Shown: positions 11,130 through 23,130 of the stretch, one piece after another
How the letters are laid out: every line of letters begins with the position of its first letter
How positions within the stretch are numbered: the stretch's first letter is position 1
Program-made: the position numbers and the translations under genes
Assembly: GCA_017654935.2 (NCBI GenBank)
Contig: CM065710.1
Location: forward strand, 24,140,000-24,203,999
DNA from: Phymorhynchus buccinoides
Taxonomy: Eukaryota > Mollusca > Gastropoda > Neogastropoda > Raphitomidae
Length of the DNA stretch: 64,000 nucleotides
Direction: 5' to 3'
The notes under the pieces: model-generated
Told to the model about the DNA's origin: nothing
The model's input: only the letters and a program-made list of their open reading frames with translations
Databases searched by the model: none

Positions 11130-13344
11130 TTATATGTTGAAGCTAAGGAAAAATATAGGTATATGTTGAAGACTAAAGAACAGAATTATAAAAAAGAAAA
11201 GATGGAATCATTGACTAAGGAAACTAACAATGCTTCAGAATTTTGGAAGCAACTTAGAACCTTGGGTTGTGGTAACAAAGAAAAAATCAAGAATAACATT
11301 AATATTAATGACTGGTTCAAACATTTCAAACTTGTTTTTCAAAACGGTGCTGAAGATGATGTACAGGACTATAACATAGAAACAAATGTATGTGATGAAA
11401 CGGATCATGTTCTCAATAAATCAATATCAGAAGATGAAGTTATTCGTGCTTTAGGTAAGTTAAATATTGGTAAAGCTGGCGGGTTTGATGACGTATCTGC
11501 TGAAATGTTGAAAGCTGGGGGAAAGAATGTACACGTTTATTTGACAAAACTGTTCAATACAATTTTCAATAAAGGTGTCTATCCTCAGGAGTGGTCTAAG
11601 GCAATAATAATTCCAATTTACAAGAAAGGCGATCCTGAAAATACTGACAATTATAGAGGAATATATCTCCTTAGTATTATTTCCAAATGCTATACATCCA
11701 TACTGAATACACGTTTATATAATTGGTTAGAAAGTAGTCATTTAATATCTGAAAGCCAAGCTGGATTCCGCAAAAAGTACTCAACTGTTGATCAAATATT
11801 TACATTATACGCTGCTATCCAAAATTGTATGAGTAAAAGAGGTAGGAAACTTTACGTGGCTTTTGTAGACTTTAAAAAAGCCTTCGACTCTGTCCGTCAT
11901 GATAAATTATTGCAATGTTTAAAACAACAAGGTGTAAAAGGTAAATTTCTAGTTGCACTCAGGGCCATGTACGATTCTTTATTATCTTGTGTGAGGGCTA
12001 ATAATCAAATGTCAGAAATGTTTGAAACACCTATTGGAGTAAGGCAGGGGTGTGTGATGAGCCCCACTTTATTCTCAATCTTTATTAATCAACTAGCAAA
12101 TCACATGAACGAGAAAGGTAAGCATGGTGTTAGGTTAATTCCGGATGTCTTTGAATTGTTTATTTTATTATTTGCAGATGACATAGCTCTTTTGTCAACC
12201 ACACCTAGTGGTCTGCAAAATCAATTAAATGTACTAAAAACATGCTGTAATAATATGAAGATGTCTGTAAACATAAATAAAACGAAAGTCATGGTATTTC
12301 GAAAGGGTGGATACTTAGGGAAATATGAAAAGTGGTTCTATGACGGTAGCAGATTAGATGTTGTAAATGAATATTGTTATTTAGGTTTCAACTTTACAAC
12401 CATGATTAGTCCAAAAAGGGGTACTTTACATTTAGTAACTAAGGGTAAAAAAAGCTACAATTCAATTTAACAGAATATTCAACAAATATAAAGATATGAA
12501 TGTAACAACTTTCTTTAAAATTTTCGATACAAAAATCCAGCCTATTTTACTATACGCATCTGAAATTTGGGGGCTAAATAGGTTAGAACATATAGAAAGA
12601 GTACACATGCTAGCCTGTAAAAGGTTTCTCGGTGTTCCAAGCAAAACTCCTAATAAAATGGTGTATGGGGATTTAGGCAGGTATCCACTTTACGTTAATT
12701 CTAGTGTTGCTTCTTTAAGATTTTGGTTTAGATTACTTCAAATGGATGTTGGTAGATTGCCATACAAAGCGTATTTGATGTTGCTAGAATTAGATAGATT
12801 TGGTAAGCAATGTTGGGTTTCTAAGATTAGAGAGATTCTGTGTATGACAGGCTTTAACTTTGTTTGGTTACAGCAAGGGGTAGGTGATGTAAAGACTTTT
12901 CTAAATATATTTAAACAGCGACTTATTGACATGTTTATCCAGGAATGGTCTGGCACCATTAGAGACCGACAAAGATATGAAAATTATAGAGATTTCAAGA
13001 TTATTTTTGAAAAAGATAGATATATCTCCAATATAAGCTCGTATTGTTTTCGTGTTGCTATAACTCAATTACGATTCAATGTTCTGCCTCTAAACAACAA
13101 TGTCCATCGTTATAGTACAGTCGATAAAGAAAAGACGTGTCCATCTTGTAGTAATCAAATTGAAAATGAACTACATTTTCTATTGAAATGTCCTCAGTTC
13201 CAAGATCTCAGAAACAAGTTTCTTAAATATATAAACCAGTTGCCTATTCAAGTCCTTTTGAAAGCAGATAATGATCATCACATATATAAAGTCTCCAGAT
13301 ATGTGTTTCATGCTATGAATAGAAGGCAAAGAGGAATATTATAA
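11130..13344 (+). pseudogene. LINE ORF2, reverse transcriptase and C-terminus
   Basis: Reverse transcriptase that copies the LINE RNA at the nicked target. RT blocks in order: IPIYKKGDPENTDNYRGI, AGFRKKYSTVDQIF, VAFVDFKKAFDSVRHDKL (first catalytic Asp), GVRQGCVMSPTLFS, and the catalytic FADDIALLS at about 12172-12198. The frame ends at 12470 because of a seven-A run at 12446-12452. The inverted copy has six A at the same place and stays in frame. The coding then continues in the next frame to 13344, through a region with YASEIWGLNRLEHIE and a CPSC-x9-HFLLKC putative zinc-binding motif near 13139-13193. Length and order match an APE-type LINE ORF2. Confidence 0.9.
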
Positions 13345-13361
13345 ATACATGGACTGTATTT

Positions 13362-13576
13362 CGTTCTTTATCACTGCATATAGTAAATCGAAACTTGCCT
13401 TTTTAGGTATATTCTGCGTAAAGTTAGTATTGTCGTTCTTGTTGTAATGTAAACGCATTGATTACTTTAATATTTGATAATTCATTCATCACTTATGTTT
13501 GATGGTCATATGGTTTGTTTATCATCTTTTTGTTGCAGGTTTTTATGCCTTGGATTATTTTTCACCTCCCCCAACC
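13362..13576. other. Unannotated flank of LINE copy 1
   Basis: AT-rich and non-coding, between the LINE 3-prime end and a CT-rich tract. No A tail is seen at the LINE end. Confidence 0.5.
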
Positions 13577-13684
13577 AGTCCATTCTCTCTCCACTCTATC
13601 CCCTCTCAATCTCTAACTCTCTCTCTATCTCTCTTCTCTGTCACTCTCTCTATCTCATCTCCTTCTCTCTCTCTCACTTCTCTA

Positions 13685-13718
<34 letters not shown>

Positions 13719-13880
13719 CTCTACCTCTCTCTCTCTCTCTCTCTCTCTCTCCGCACTGATGTGAACATAAAGAGAAAACGCTTTCAGCGAAAACGTAATG
13801 TTATTAAGCTAATTTTTCCCACACCCTTCCACACCACGCCGAACCCAACTCATAGAATCCTCAATTGACTCTCGTCTCTC

Positions 13881-13950
<70 letters not shown>
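13577..13950. repeat. CT-rich tract and (CT)n microsatellite
   Basis: An irregular CT-rich tract at 13577-13752, about 120 bp of unique sequence, then a purer (CT)n run at 13876-13950. Confidence 0.9.
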
Positions 13951-13954
<4 letters not shown>

Positions 13955-14127
13955 TATCCTTCTCTTACTTTAGCTATTCCTGTCATATTTTCACAGCCAA
14001 CGCCCATCCCAGTGAACAGTCAGTCTAATCTCATAATCCCACTTCTGTTGGTCCGCAAAAGTGTGAGTATGTGCGTACGGACGGAAAGGCGGACAATTTG
14101 AATTGACATGTTATGTAGGGATCAATC

Positions 14128-15066
14128 CTGTGTGTCCCCGGTCTCTATGTGTCCCCGTCTCTATGTGTCACCAATTTCGTCTCTGTGTGTACCCGTCTCT
14201 ATGTTTCTCTGTCACCTTCATTGTACTCACATCATCTACGTGTCACCATCATCCTGCCCACGTCTCTGTGTGTCCCCGTCTCTGTGAAGTGTCCCCGTTT
14301 CTGTGTGTCCCCGTCTCTGTGTGTCCCCGTCTCTGTGTTTCCCCGTCTCTGTGTGTCCCCGTCTTTGTGTCCCCGTCTCTGTGTGTCACCCTCATTTTGT
14401 GCCCCCGTCTCTGTGTGTCACCCCTCATTGTGCCCACTTCTCGATGTGTCCCATCTCTTGTGTCCCGTCTCATGGTGTCCCGTCTCTATGGTCCCCCGTC
14501 TCTATGTGTCACCTTCATTGTACTCACATTCCAACGTGTCACCACATCCGTGCCCACGTTTCTCTATGTGTCCCCGTCTCTGTGTGTCCCCGTCTCTATG
14601 TGTCACCTTCATTGTACTCACATCTCTAATGTTTCCGCAGTCTCTATGTGTCCCCGTCTCTATGTGTCCCCGTACTCTGTGTGTCCGCTGTCTCTATGTG
14701 TCGCCCGTCTCTATGTGTCACCGTTCTTTTACTCACATCCTCTACGTGTCACCATCATCATGCCGTCTCTATGTGTCCCCGTCTCTATGAGTCCCCGTCT
14801 CTGTGTGTCCCCGTCTTTGTTGTGTCCCCCGTCTCTGTGTGTCCCCCGTCTCTATGTGTCACCTTCATTGTACTCACATCTCTACTGTCAACATCATCAT
14901 GCCCCACGTCTCTATGTGTCCCCGTCTCAATGTGTCCCGTCTCTGTGTGTCCCCGTCTCTATGTGTCCCCGTCTCTATGTGTTCCCGTCTCTTATATGTC
15001 CCCCGTCTCTATGTGTCCCCGTCTCTATGTGTCACCTTCATTGTACTCACATCTCAATGTGTCACC
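14128..15066. repeat. 16-bp minisatellite, block 2
   Basis: The same family as 5690-7665, but with GTCTCTATGTGTCCCC and GTCTCTGTGTGTCCCC as the main variants. It is interspersed with a longer variant containing CACCTTCATTGTACTCACAT, which recurs about seven times. The block runs directly into a gap, so its true length is unknown. Confidence 0.95.
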
Positions 15067-15566
15067 NNNNNNNNNNNNNNNNNNNNNNNNNNNNNNNNNN
15101 NNNNNNNNNNNNNNNNNNNNNNNNNNNNNNNNNNNNNNNNNNNNNNNNNNNNNNNNNNNNNNNNNNNNNNNNNNNNNNNNNNNNNNNNNNNNNNNNNNNN
15201 NNNNNNNNNNNNNNNNNNNNNNNNNNNNNNNNNNNNNNNNNNNNNNNNNNNNNNNNNNNNNNNNNNNNNNNNNNNNNNNNNNNNNNNNNNNNNNNNNNNN
15301 NNNNNNNNNNNNNNNNNNNNNNNNNNNNNNNNNNNNNNNNNNNNNNNNNNNNNNNNNNNNNNNNNNNNNNNNNNNNNNNNNNNNNNNNNNNNNNNNNNNN
15401 NNNNNNNNNNNNNNNNNNNNNNNNNNNNNNNNNNNNNNNNNNNNNNNNNNNNNNNNNNNNNNNNNNNNNNNNNNNNNNNNNNNNNNNNNNNNNNNNNNNN
15501 NNNNNNNNNNNNNNNNNNNNNNNNNNNNNNNNNNNNNNNNNNNNNNNNNNNNNNNNNNNNNNNNNN
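15067..15566. other. Assembly gap (500 N)
   Basis: Exactly 500 N, the same as the other two gaps, so probably a placeholder for unknown length. The minisatellite enters from the left, and unrelated AT-rich DNA follows on the right. Confidence 0.98.
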
Positions 15567-18294
15567 TATCCATGACTACAGAAATACAATAAGCGTTCTA
15601 ATCAATATAATAAAATAACCACAAACAAACAAACAAAATAGAAACCTATAAAATATATTATATAAAAGATAAAGTGGTGATGACCAATGAAAAGAGAAGA
15701 AAAAACAACAACACTTTTTTTAATTTTTTAAAGTTTACATTTGAAATTCACAAATCTTGTCCAAAATTTGGTCAATGAGAACAATCAATAAATCTTCCGA
15801 AACCCAAAAACACCAAAACAAATAAATGATCACTTTATCACATAAACAAACAACAAATGGCAAACAAACACTAAAAAAGAGGGGAACACACAAACTATTT
15901 TAGAAATCCTGAATTAAAATATGAATGTGGTGAATATATACACTAAATAGGAGCTTATTGTCAAGAATATGTAAATTTGCAAAAGGAATGAAAAGGAAAA
16001 CCGATGACAGTCAGAATAAGATTAGAAAGATACCCTTAGATAGTACTGTAAGAGTTACTATCACCCGTAGAATTGGAGACGGGAAAAACAATTAATGCAC
16101 CACTTGCACACTAACTACAAAATCAAAGCAAAAAATCATTTAAATCAAATAATTAAGCAGAACAAAATACACAAGCAATTCAAATAATCATCAACAATAA
16201 TCAAACTAATCAACTCCAACTCACTCACAAACTGAAGCAAAATACACAAATTTATTTTATTTGGAACCAAATTAGCCCGCCCTTACTACTTCAAAAGCAG
16301 CAAGATTGAAACTAATAAGGTGGGAGAAAAAAGAGGAAAAGTTAAATAAAACAATAGAACAGAGAAAGTCCCACCCCCAAAAACAACAACTCTAACCTAT
16401 AACAAGGGAAGGACGTGCCTCTCCAACGCCGTGCCCACTCGCTCAAGAACACGAGCGAGAGAAGGTTGAAGCTAACAGTCCTAGGGAAAGGGGATTCTAA
16501 AAAAAAAATTCAAACCCTAACACCCAGAAGCAGAAACAAGCAAAGAAACATGGCAAACAATGTAAATGTTGAGAAGTGCTCACTAAGAAAGGGGTTCCAA
16601 AAGTAATCCTAATCTAAAGGGTCCTTAAGTCGGGGTCACCACTGTCATGCTGTAGAAACACGCTCCCGCACACGCATTTCACTCAACAATCTCTCCGTGC
16701 ACACTCGCAATCTTTCCCTTCAATCGGTGCAGAAATTAAACACGGGACAATAAGATTTCGCTTAGTTCCTCTCTTCTTACTAAAAAAGATTATTTATTAC
16801 AACAAATAATAGGAACTGATATTAATTCTGTATAAAGTAACTTTCACAATCAATATCAAATATGTACGAAATCTTTCTCTCAAACAAAAGAGAATATAAT
16901 ACTATTCACAATTAAGCCTCCCACTTAATTACGCAATATTTAAATACTATAAATGTCAATGGCCAATACTGTAATTCCGTTAACTACAATTATATCACTA
17001 TGAGCTCAATAATAAATACTGTTCCAAATTCCACTAGTTGATCTCGTTCACGATCCCGTCCTTGACACGTACACACTTCTTGTGTTCCCTCCAAAGTTAA
17101 TTCTTCTCCTGAAGAATCTAACTGCCGTTCTCCTGAAGAATCTACTGCTCCGTCCCGCAGTTTCCACCGTTCCAGACTAATCGTTTCCTAGTCCTAGGTG
17201 ATCCTTTGTAGGCTAACTCCTACATACAATATACATCCTCTTCACGAGTAATAGACGGTACAATACCCATCACCATGACAGGCCTTGTATGACTAGACAG
17301 TCAAACAAACACATCTCCGTAGACCTCATCTGTCCTCCCGACAGAGAGCATAGTGGCCAAACCGCCTATCAGTGGAATCCTCCACTCTCTCCACATTTCT
17401 TCAGCATACGCTGCTGGTACTGGCTCAGGGACATCTGTCCTGGGTGTCTCCAACACCTCCCAGAACCCCACTATACATTGGAGTCCACCAATGCTTTGGA
17501 CCATTCCTCTCAATGGTTCCTAAGATACTGCCCTTTACTTATTGACAAAGCTTTCCAAAGTCAACTACTGAACTCTGTTCAGAATCACTACCAACCCTTA
17601 TCCAAATCCAATATCACACAAGTTAGAGGTTAAAAACGCTCACTTCAGCTAAGAGATTAGAAAAACTCACTACAGCTCAAGCTGTCAATGCAAGCCCAAA
17701 AATCCTCTATACACTTCACAAGAAGATAACAACCTCTCACACAGTGATCATAATACACTATAATGCTTACTGTATATACTATACACCAAAAGTTACGCAT
17801 CCCCGCGCAATCCAAAAACATGATGAACACTATATGTTGCCATTTTAGGCTCATTCATCATACCATACAATTGCAAATGAAACCATATAACCATAAAGTA
17901 CGCCTGTTAGTCCCAAGACTAACAACATCACAAAATGTGTGTAATACTAAATCTGACACACATGACAGTGATAAAGAACAATATACTGATGTACAAGTAG
18001 TGCAAAGAGGCCTGCCAGCCGTGAGATATAAAACAATATCCAGAGTTATCATTTGCATATATTAACCCATAGGCTTAGTGTCAACGCGTGTGAGAAAAGG
18101 TGTAAGAATACACCGTTGCTATTAGAAACTTGACGTCACAGTTATATATCTCACGGCTTGTACACTCGCACACGATTATCTGCAGTACTCAAACCATATT
18201 TTCTTTTTCTGTTTCTGTATCACAGTCGAAAGGGCCACTCTTGTGGCAATTTATCGACGAAAAACCAGGGGAGAACACCTATTCCCTAATCTTA
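15567..18294. other. Long AT-rich stretch, nothing recognised
   Basis: About 2.7 kb with no family recognised on either strand. The frames at 17289-17633 (+) and 17301-17513 (-) overlap each other and show no known motif. A short tandem copy of TTCTCCTGAAGAATCTA occurs near 17111 and 17131. It could hold an old mobile element that cannot be identified by reading alone. Confidence 0.5.
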
Positions 18295-18480
18295 TTATCT
18301 TTTTATTCTTATTATTTTCCTTTTTGTTCTTGATCTTTCCTTCTTGTTCCTGATCTTTCTTTCTTCTTGATTCTTCCTTCTTATTGATTCTTCCTTCCTC
18401 TTGTTTTCCTTTCTTGATCTTTCATTCCCCATTCTTTTTCTCTTGGTCTTTTTCTGTTTTCCTCCTTCTTCAGGCATTTC
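18295..18480. repeat. Pyrimidine-rich minisatellite
   Basis: Degenerate repeats of a TTCTTGATCTTTC-like unit. The Lys/Arg/Glu-rich open frame on the minus strand is a by-product. Confidence 0.75.
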
Positions 18481-18772
18481 TGTATATCTTGTTGCTCTGT
18501 CTCCGACCTCGTGTGATAAACAGCAAGCCACTTGAGATAGGATAAAAGCAATATCACACTCACAAATCCCAATAACTGATAATATACAGTCCATGTATTT
18601 ATAACATTCCTCTTTGCCTTCTATTTATAGCAGGAAACACATATCTGGAGATTATATGTATGTGATAATCATTATATGCTTTCAAAAGGACTTGAAATGG
18701 CAAATGGTTAATATCTTTAAGAAACTTGTTTCTGAGATTTTGGAACTGAGAACATTTCAACAGAAAATGTAG

Positions 18773-21215
18773 TTAATTTTCAATTTGATTACTACAAGAT
18801 GGACACACCATTTTTTTATGGACTGTACTATAACGATGGACACTGTTGCTTAGAGGCAGAACATTGAATCGCAATTGAGAAATAGCAACACGGAAACAAT
18901 ATGAGCTTATATCGGAAATATATCTATCTTTTTCAAAAATAATCTTGAAATCTCTATACTTTTCATACCTCTGGCGGTCTCTGATGGTGTCCGACCATTC
19001 TTGGATAAACATGTCAATAAGTCGGCGTTTAAATATGTTTAGAAACGTCTTTACATCACCTACCCCTTGCTGTAAACAAACAAAGTTAAAGCACAGAATC
19101 TCTCTAATCTTAGAAATCCAACATGGCTTACCAGATCTATCTGATTCTAACGACATCAAATACGCTTTGCATGGCAATATATCAACATCCATTTGAAGTA
19201 ATCAAAACCAGAATCAGAAAGAAGCAACACTAGAATTAACGTAAAGTGGGTACCTGCCTAAATCCCCATAAACCATTTTGTTAGGAGTTTTGCTTGGAAC
19301 ACCGAGAAACCTTTTACAAGCTAGCATGAGCACTTTTTCTATATGTTCTAACCTATTTAGCCCCAAAATTCCAGATGCGTATAGTAAAATAGGCTGGATT
19401 TGTGTATCAACAATTTTAAAGAAAGTAGTTACATTCATATCTTTATATTTGTTGAATAATTATTCTGTTAAGTTGAATTGTAGCTTTTTTACCCTTAGTT
19501 GCTAAATGTAAAGTACCCCTTTTTGACTAATCATGGTTGTAAAGTTGAAACCTAAATAACAATATTCATTTACAACCTCTAACCTGCTACCGTCATATAA
19601 CCACTTTTCATATTTCCCTAAGTACCCACCCTTTCGAAATACCATGACTTTCGTTTTGTTTATGTTTACAGACAGCTTCATATTATTACAGCGTTTTTTT
19701 GAGTACATTTAATTGATTTTGCAGACCACTAGGTATGGTTGACAAAAGAGCTATGTCATCTGCAAATAATAAGATAAACAATTAAAAACTAGTCGGAAGT
19801 AACCTAACACCATGCTTACCGTTCTCGTTCATGTGGTTTGCTAATTGATTGATAAAGATTGAGAATAAAGTGGGGCTCATCACACACCCCTGCCGTACTC
19901 CAATAGGTGTTTCAAACATTTCTGACATTTGATTATTAGCCCTAACACAAGATAATACTGAATCGTACATGGCCCTGAGTGCAACTAGAAATGTACCTTT
20001 TACACCTTGTTGTTTTAAACATTGTAATAATTTATCATGACGGACAGAGTCGAAGACGTTTTTAAAGTCTACAAAAGCCACGTAAAGTTTCCTACCTTTT
20101 ACGCAATTTCCTGAATGTATTCAATTTGTGTCTAGTTTCCTTTTTCTATACTTCGTAACAGTCTTTGTCAAGCCATGGAGAGCGTTTCTTCTTGTTAATG
20201 TCAATAGATTTCACCATGCACACACTAAAATCCTTTAGACATTAGACAAAATTATTTATAGAATCTTCCACATTATTTTCCATGTCATCTAAAGCTTTAC
20301 TAATGTTGTTTTGTGTATCTATGCTCTCCCGTACTTTAAGAAACTCACCTTCATATTCTTTGTTCCAGATAAACGTTTATCTTACATTATTATCATCATT
20401 AATTGTATTTCCAGGGTCATCACCAGTTTGTGCTTTCCTTTCTATAACAATGCTCACAGGCAAATGATCAGAATCCACCATACTTTCAACAACAAAGGAA
20501 CTGAAATAAACAGATGAATACAGGTCAATAGATGCAATGAAGTAATCAACAGTACGTTCACCAGAGGAACCAATGTATGTACAACTGTCATCAAAATGAG
20601 GTTCAGTAAGCCCATTCAATATAATGCAATCGAACATATTGCAAAATTCAACAAGTTGTTCACCAACATTATTCATGTGTGTGTCTTGATATTTCCTTGG
20701 AAAAAAGTTATGATTGGGAAAATCTATTTGTACAAAATCATCACTATCATCACAAATGGAATAGTTTTTACAGGGTGTCCTGGCATTTAAGTCGCTATTC
20801 AAGAAAATGTGAAAATCATCATAAGCATCATACAAATCAGTCAGGCATTGTTCAAGAACTTAAATACCATATACTGGGGTTTCCAAAATGTAGAATCACA
20901 GGGCGGAATACACGAACTAACAAACATTACATCTTTATCAGTATCGAACAACCGTTTATGTATTTTTAAGACAATAGTATTTCCTTGATGTGTGTGAATT
21001 GTTTCTAGATACTCATGAAAACTCTTTCTAATCATTACAATGATACCACCTGAATTGTTTGACAATTTCTTTGCCTTTGATGTAAACATGTCAAAATCAT
21101 CAAAAAGAGAAGATTCAAATTCAAAACCAATAAATGTTTCAGTGAGACAAATGAAATCACGAGATGTAAGAAGATTGACAAAATCATGGTCTTCTAGCTT
21201 TGGAATCAAACCATT
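18773..21215 (-). pseudogene. LINE ORF2 remnant, internally deleted
   Basis: Reading leftward from 21215: endonuclease start (LTETFIGFEFESS), GGIIVMIRK, a frame break near 20840, NSDLNART, RTVDYFIAS and SDHLPVSI. Then comes the deletion junction near 20105, followed by the RT blocks AFVDFKNVFDSVRHDKL and GVRQGCVMSPTLFS. The stretch that should carry the YADD-type FADD motif (near 19755) is shifted out of frame, and coding continues as INKTKVMVFRKGG and YASGILGLNRLEHIE. The C-terminal CPSCSNQIEN half of the zinc motif is at 18773-18810. At least four frame breaks plus the deletion exclude function. Confidence 0.85.
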
Positions 21216-21482
21216 TACATTATAATTTACAAACGAAATATTGTCTTTGTTTTTGCTAACATTCTGTTCAAACGAATCGTTATTTATGCTTTTATTTACA
21301 CTATTTACAAACGAATGACGTACAGGACAAATCCCTATTCAGTTGCTTTGGGGGTACTTCTTTCATTGGATCGGGACTTTGGGGGTTGGGACTTTGTTTT
21401 GGTTTTGGTTTGCTTGCCAGGCCCTTTTGTTTGCTTGCCAGACTCTGCTTTTCTAAAAGAATCTAAAATGCTGCTCTGGCTG

Positions 21483-22290
21483 CTAGACTTCTCTACATTT
21501 TTTATTAAGTTTATTTATTAGGGAGATAGCAGCATTTCGTCTTGGTCGGGGACTACTGGTTGGGGTCACAGAGTCTTTATCTTGAACTGCTTCTGACATG
21601 GCCCTGTCACGTGTCCGTCCTCTGTCTTGTTTGTCAGTCTTTCCGTCTGGAGCATAAACAGTGTCTGTCTGTGTAGGGTTGTTTCCTGTGGTTGTTGAGC
21701 TTGTTTTGTTTGGGACATCAAAGATGTCTGTTTGTCTTTGTATGGTCGTTTGTAAGCAATTTGTGTCTTCGCTTGGTTCGTCTGTGGAAACGCATTGAGC
21801 AGATATATCTTTATTTGCGTTTGTTAATGTCAAGTCATTCAGAGTAGTGTGGTCGGTTGTGTCATTGTTGTTTGTGTTTTCCCTGTCTGTGTCACTGTTC
21901 TCCATGTTAGTCTGCAAGTTTCCGTCTCTATTGGTATGTAAGGTATCGTCATCTCTATCAGAGACTTTGCAGATTGATGAACCATACCCTCCCTCTCTTT
22001 GCCCATAATCCCCTTGATTTTGTGGAAGGATATCGTCTTCAACAGTAGGGGTACACGCCTGTACCATGGTCTCTTGCACGCTGTCTTCATTTCGTTTGTC
22101 TCCTTTGTTTGTAGGGGTAACCAATGAGTTCATTTTCTCTTCCAACATGACCATTCTGTTGTGCTGGTGAGTGCTTAGCCCACTGGGTTTACGCCTCACG
22201 GTGTCACTGTACGAAAGTCGGCCAGGTACAACAGGCACATGACAGTACTGCTTTGGTTGATACTCTGAGTCAGCGTCGACTTCAGCTGAT
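21483..22290 (-). pseudogene. LINE ORF1 remnant
   Basis: The same protein as 8217-9443 from the EYQPKQ and HVPVVPG region down to SPRPRRNA. There an insertion of about 44 bp, containing AATAAATAAACTTAATAAAA, breaks the frame. The remaining C-terminal codons are visible further left, to about 21345. Keeping this frame across two diverged copies supports ORF1 being a real coding gene of the family. Confidence 0.65.
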
Positions 22291-22490
22291 CGCCGACAAA
22301 CTTTCACAATATTGAAATGAGCACACTGCTGGTAAAATTGGAGGCATAACTTTTTACAACATGCTCCCTAATCAGTGTAATTAACTAATTACTACACTCA
22401 GTGGGCACAACTGATTGCACTTTGCTTCCATTCCATCATCTCCTCTTTTTATATTACCCTTTAAAAAAATTTTTTTACACTACTTTTCAG

Positions 22491-22800
22491 GAAGGTGTGA
22501 TAGTTCAGTGGATAGTGCATTTCGCTTTGTGTGTTGCGTTCGCACGCAAGAGGTTGTGGTCGAATCTCCTCTGGATACCATTTTGTTTTTGTTTTTAGAT
22601 TTTTCTTCTTTTTGGGGGTCTGCATATTCTTTTGTGTGTGTGTGTGGGGTGGGGGGAGTGCATTAGTTTGTGACTTTCCGACTCTTCGTGTGGGGATGAT
22701 TTAGCGTCGCCTCATACGGTTGCAACCGCTCGAAAGAATATGAGCCAACTACAGCCTGGGCGAACCCGGGTTTACTTAGGTAATAGTTGTACATAATCGT
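22491..22800 (+). mobile_element. tRNA-derived SINE candidate
   Basis: A tRNA-like head at 22491-22580 has an A-box-like TAGTTCAGTGGATAGTGC at 22501-22518 and a B-box-like GGTCGAATCTCC at 22558-22569, then a T-rich linker. The body that follows contains GATTTAGCGTCGCCTCATACGG. The anticodon region is too long and the acceptor ends do not pair well, so this is not a functional tRNA gene. The 3-prime boundary is uncertain. Confidence 0.5.
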
Positions 22801-23130
22801 GATACAGACCTACTACTGATAAAGGGGAGACAGAGAAGTCCCTGTTTTATTGTGCATGAACGCCAAATATTCTGAAACGTTTTACCATGACAGAAAGATC
22901 ATTTGTTGTTGTTGTTGAGAAGTCTGAATGGTTTATTGTGTTAGGCTCTTTGAGGCCCATTCACAAGGGGATTGGGAGGGAGTGTTATTAACAGTCACAA
23001 AATTAAATCTTCGAAATGAATCAGTGTAAAGTTTACATCGTGATATGTGTACCAGATCACGGAAATGTTTGCATTAACGATCATGAACGATATGCGATTG
23101 TCCGATAATATGATTGTCAGTTGGGCCAGA
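22801..23130. other. Unannotated intergenic DNA
   Basis: Nothing recognised. Confidence 0.45.

Larger units (their letters stand above)
8217..13361 (+). mobile_element. Non-LTR retrotransposon (LINE), copy 1
   Basis: The order is ORF1, APE-type endonuclease, reverse transcriptase, and C-terminal Cys/His region. This is the standard plan of an APE-type LINE. An inverted relative lies at 18588-22290. The two copies share sequence up to ATACATGGACTGTAT and then diverge, so the visible 3-prime end lies about 15 bp after the ORF2 stop, with no A tail. The 5-prime end abuts (CT)n with no start codon, so it is probably 5-prime truncated. ORF2 is frameshifted near 9691 and in the A run at 12446-12452, and is split by an insertion at 10825-11129. 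The copy is therefore inactive as assembled. The clade is not assigned. Confidence 0.88.
18588..22290 (-). mobile_element. LINE, copy 2 of the 8217-13361 family
   Basis: An inverted relative of copy 1. Its 3-prime end is at 18588 with the same terminal ATACATGGACTGTAT, and homology fades near 22290 within ORF1, so it is 5-prime truncated. Relative to copy 1 it lacks the segment from the linker after the endonuclease to the first RT blocks. The join is near 20105, where sequence matching 10745 is fused to sequence matching 11832. It also has an extra 44 bp or so in ORF1 near 21490-21535. It does not carry the SINE-like insertion of copy 1. It is inactive. Confidence 0.88.

Noticed and set aside
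15025..15590. Open frames through N
   Set aside because: They consist of unknown bases.
17289..17633. Coding gene on either strand
   Set aside because: Overlapping frames on both strands, no motif, no splice support.
22491..22580. Functional tRNA gene
   Set aside because: The anticodon arm region is too long and the acceptor stem does not pair. It fits a SINE head better.
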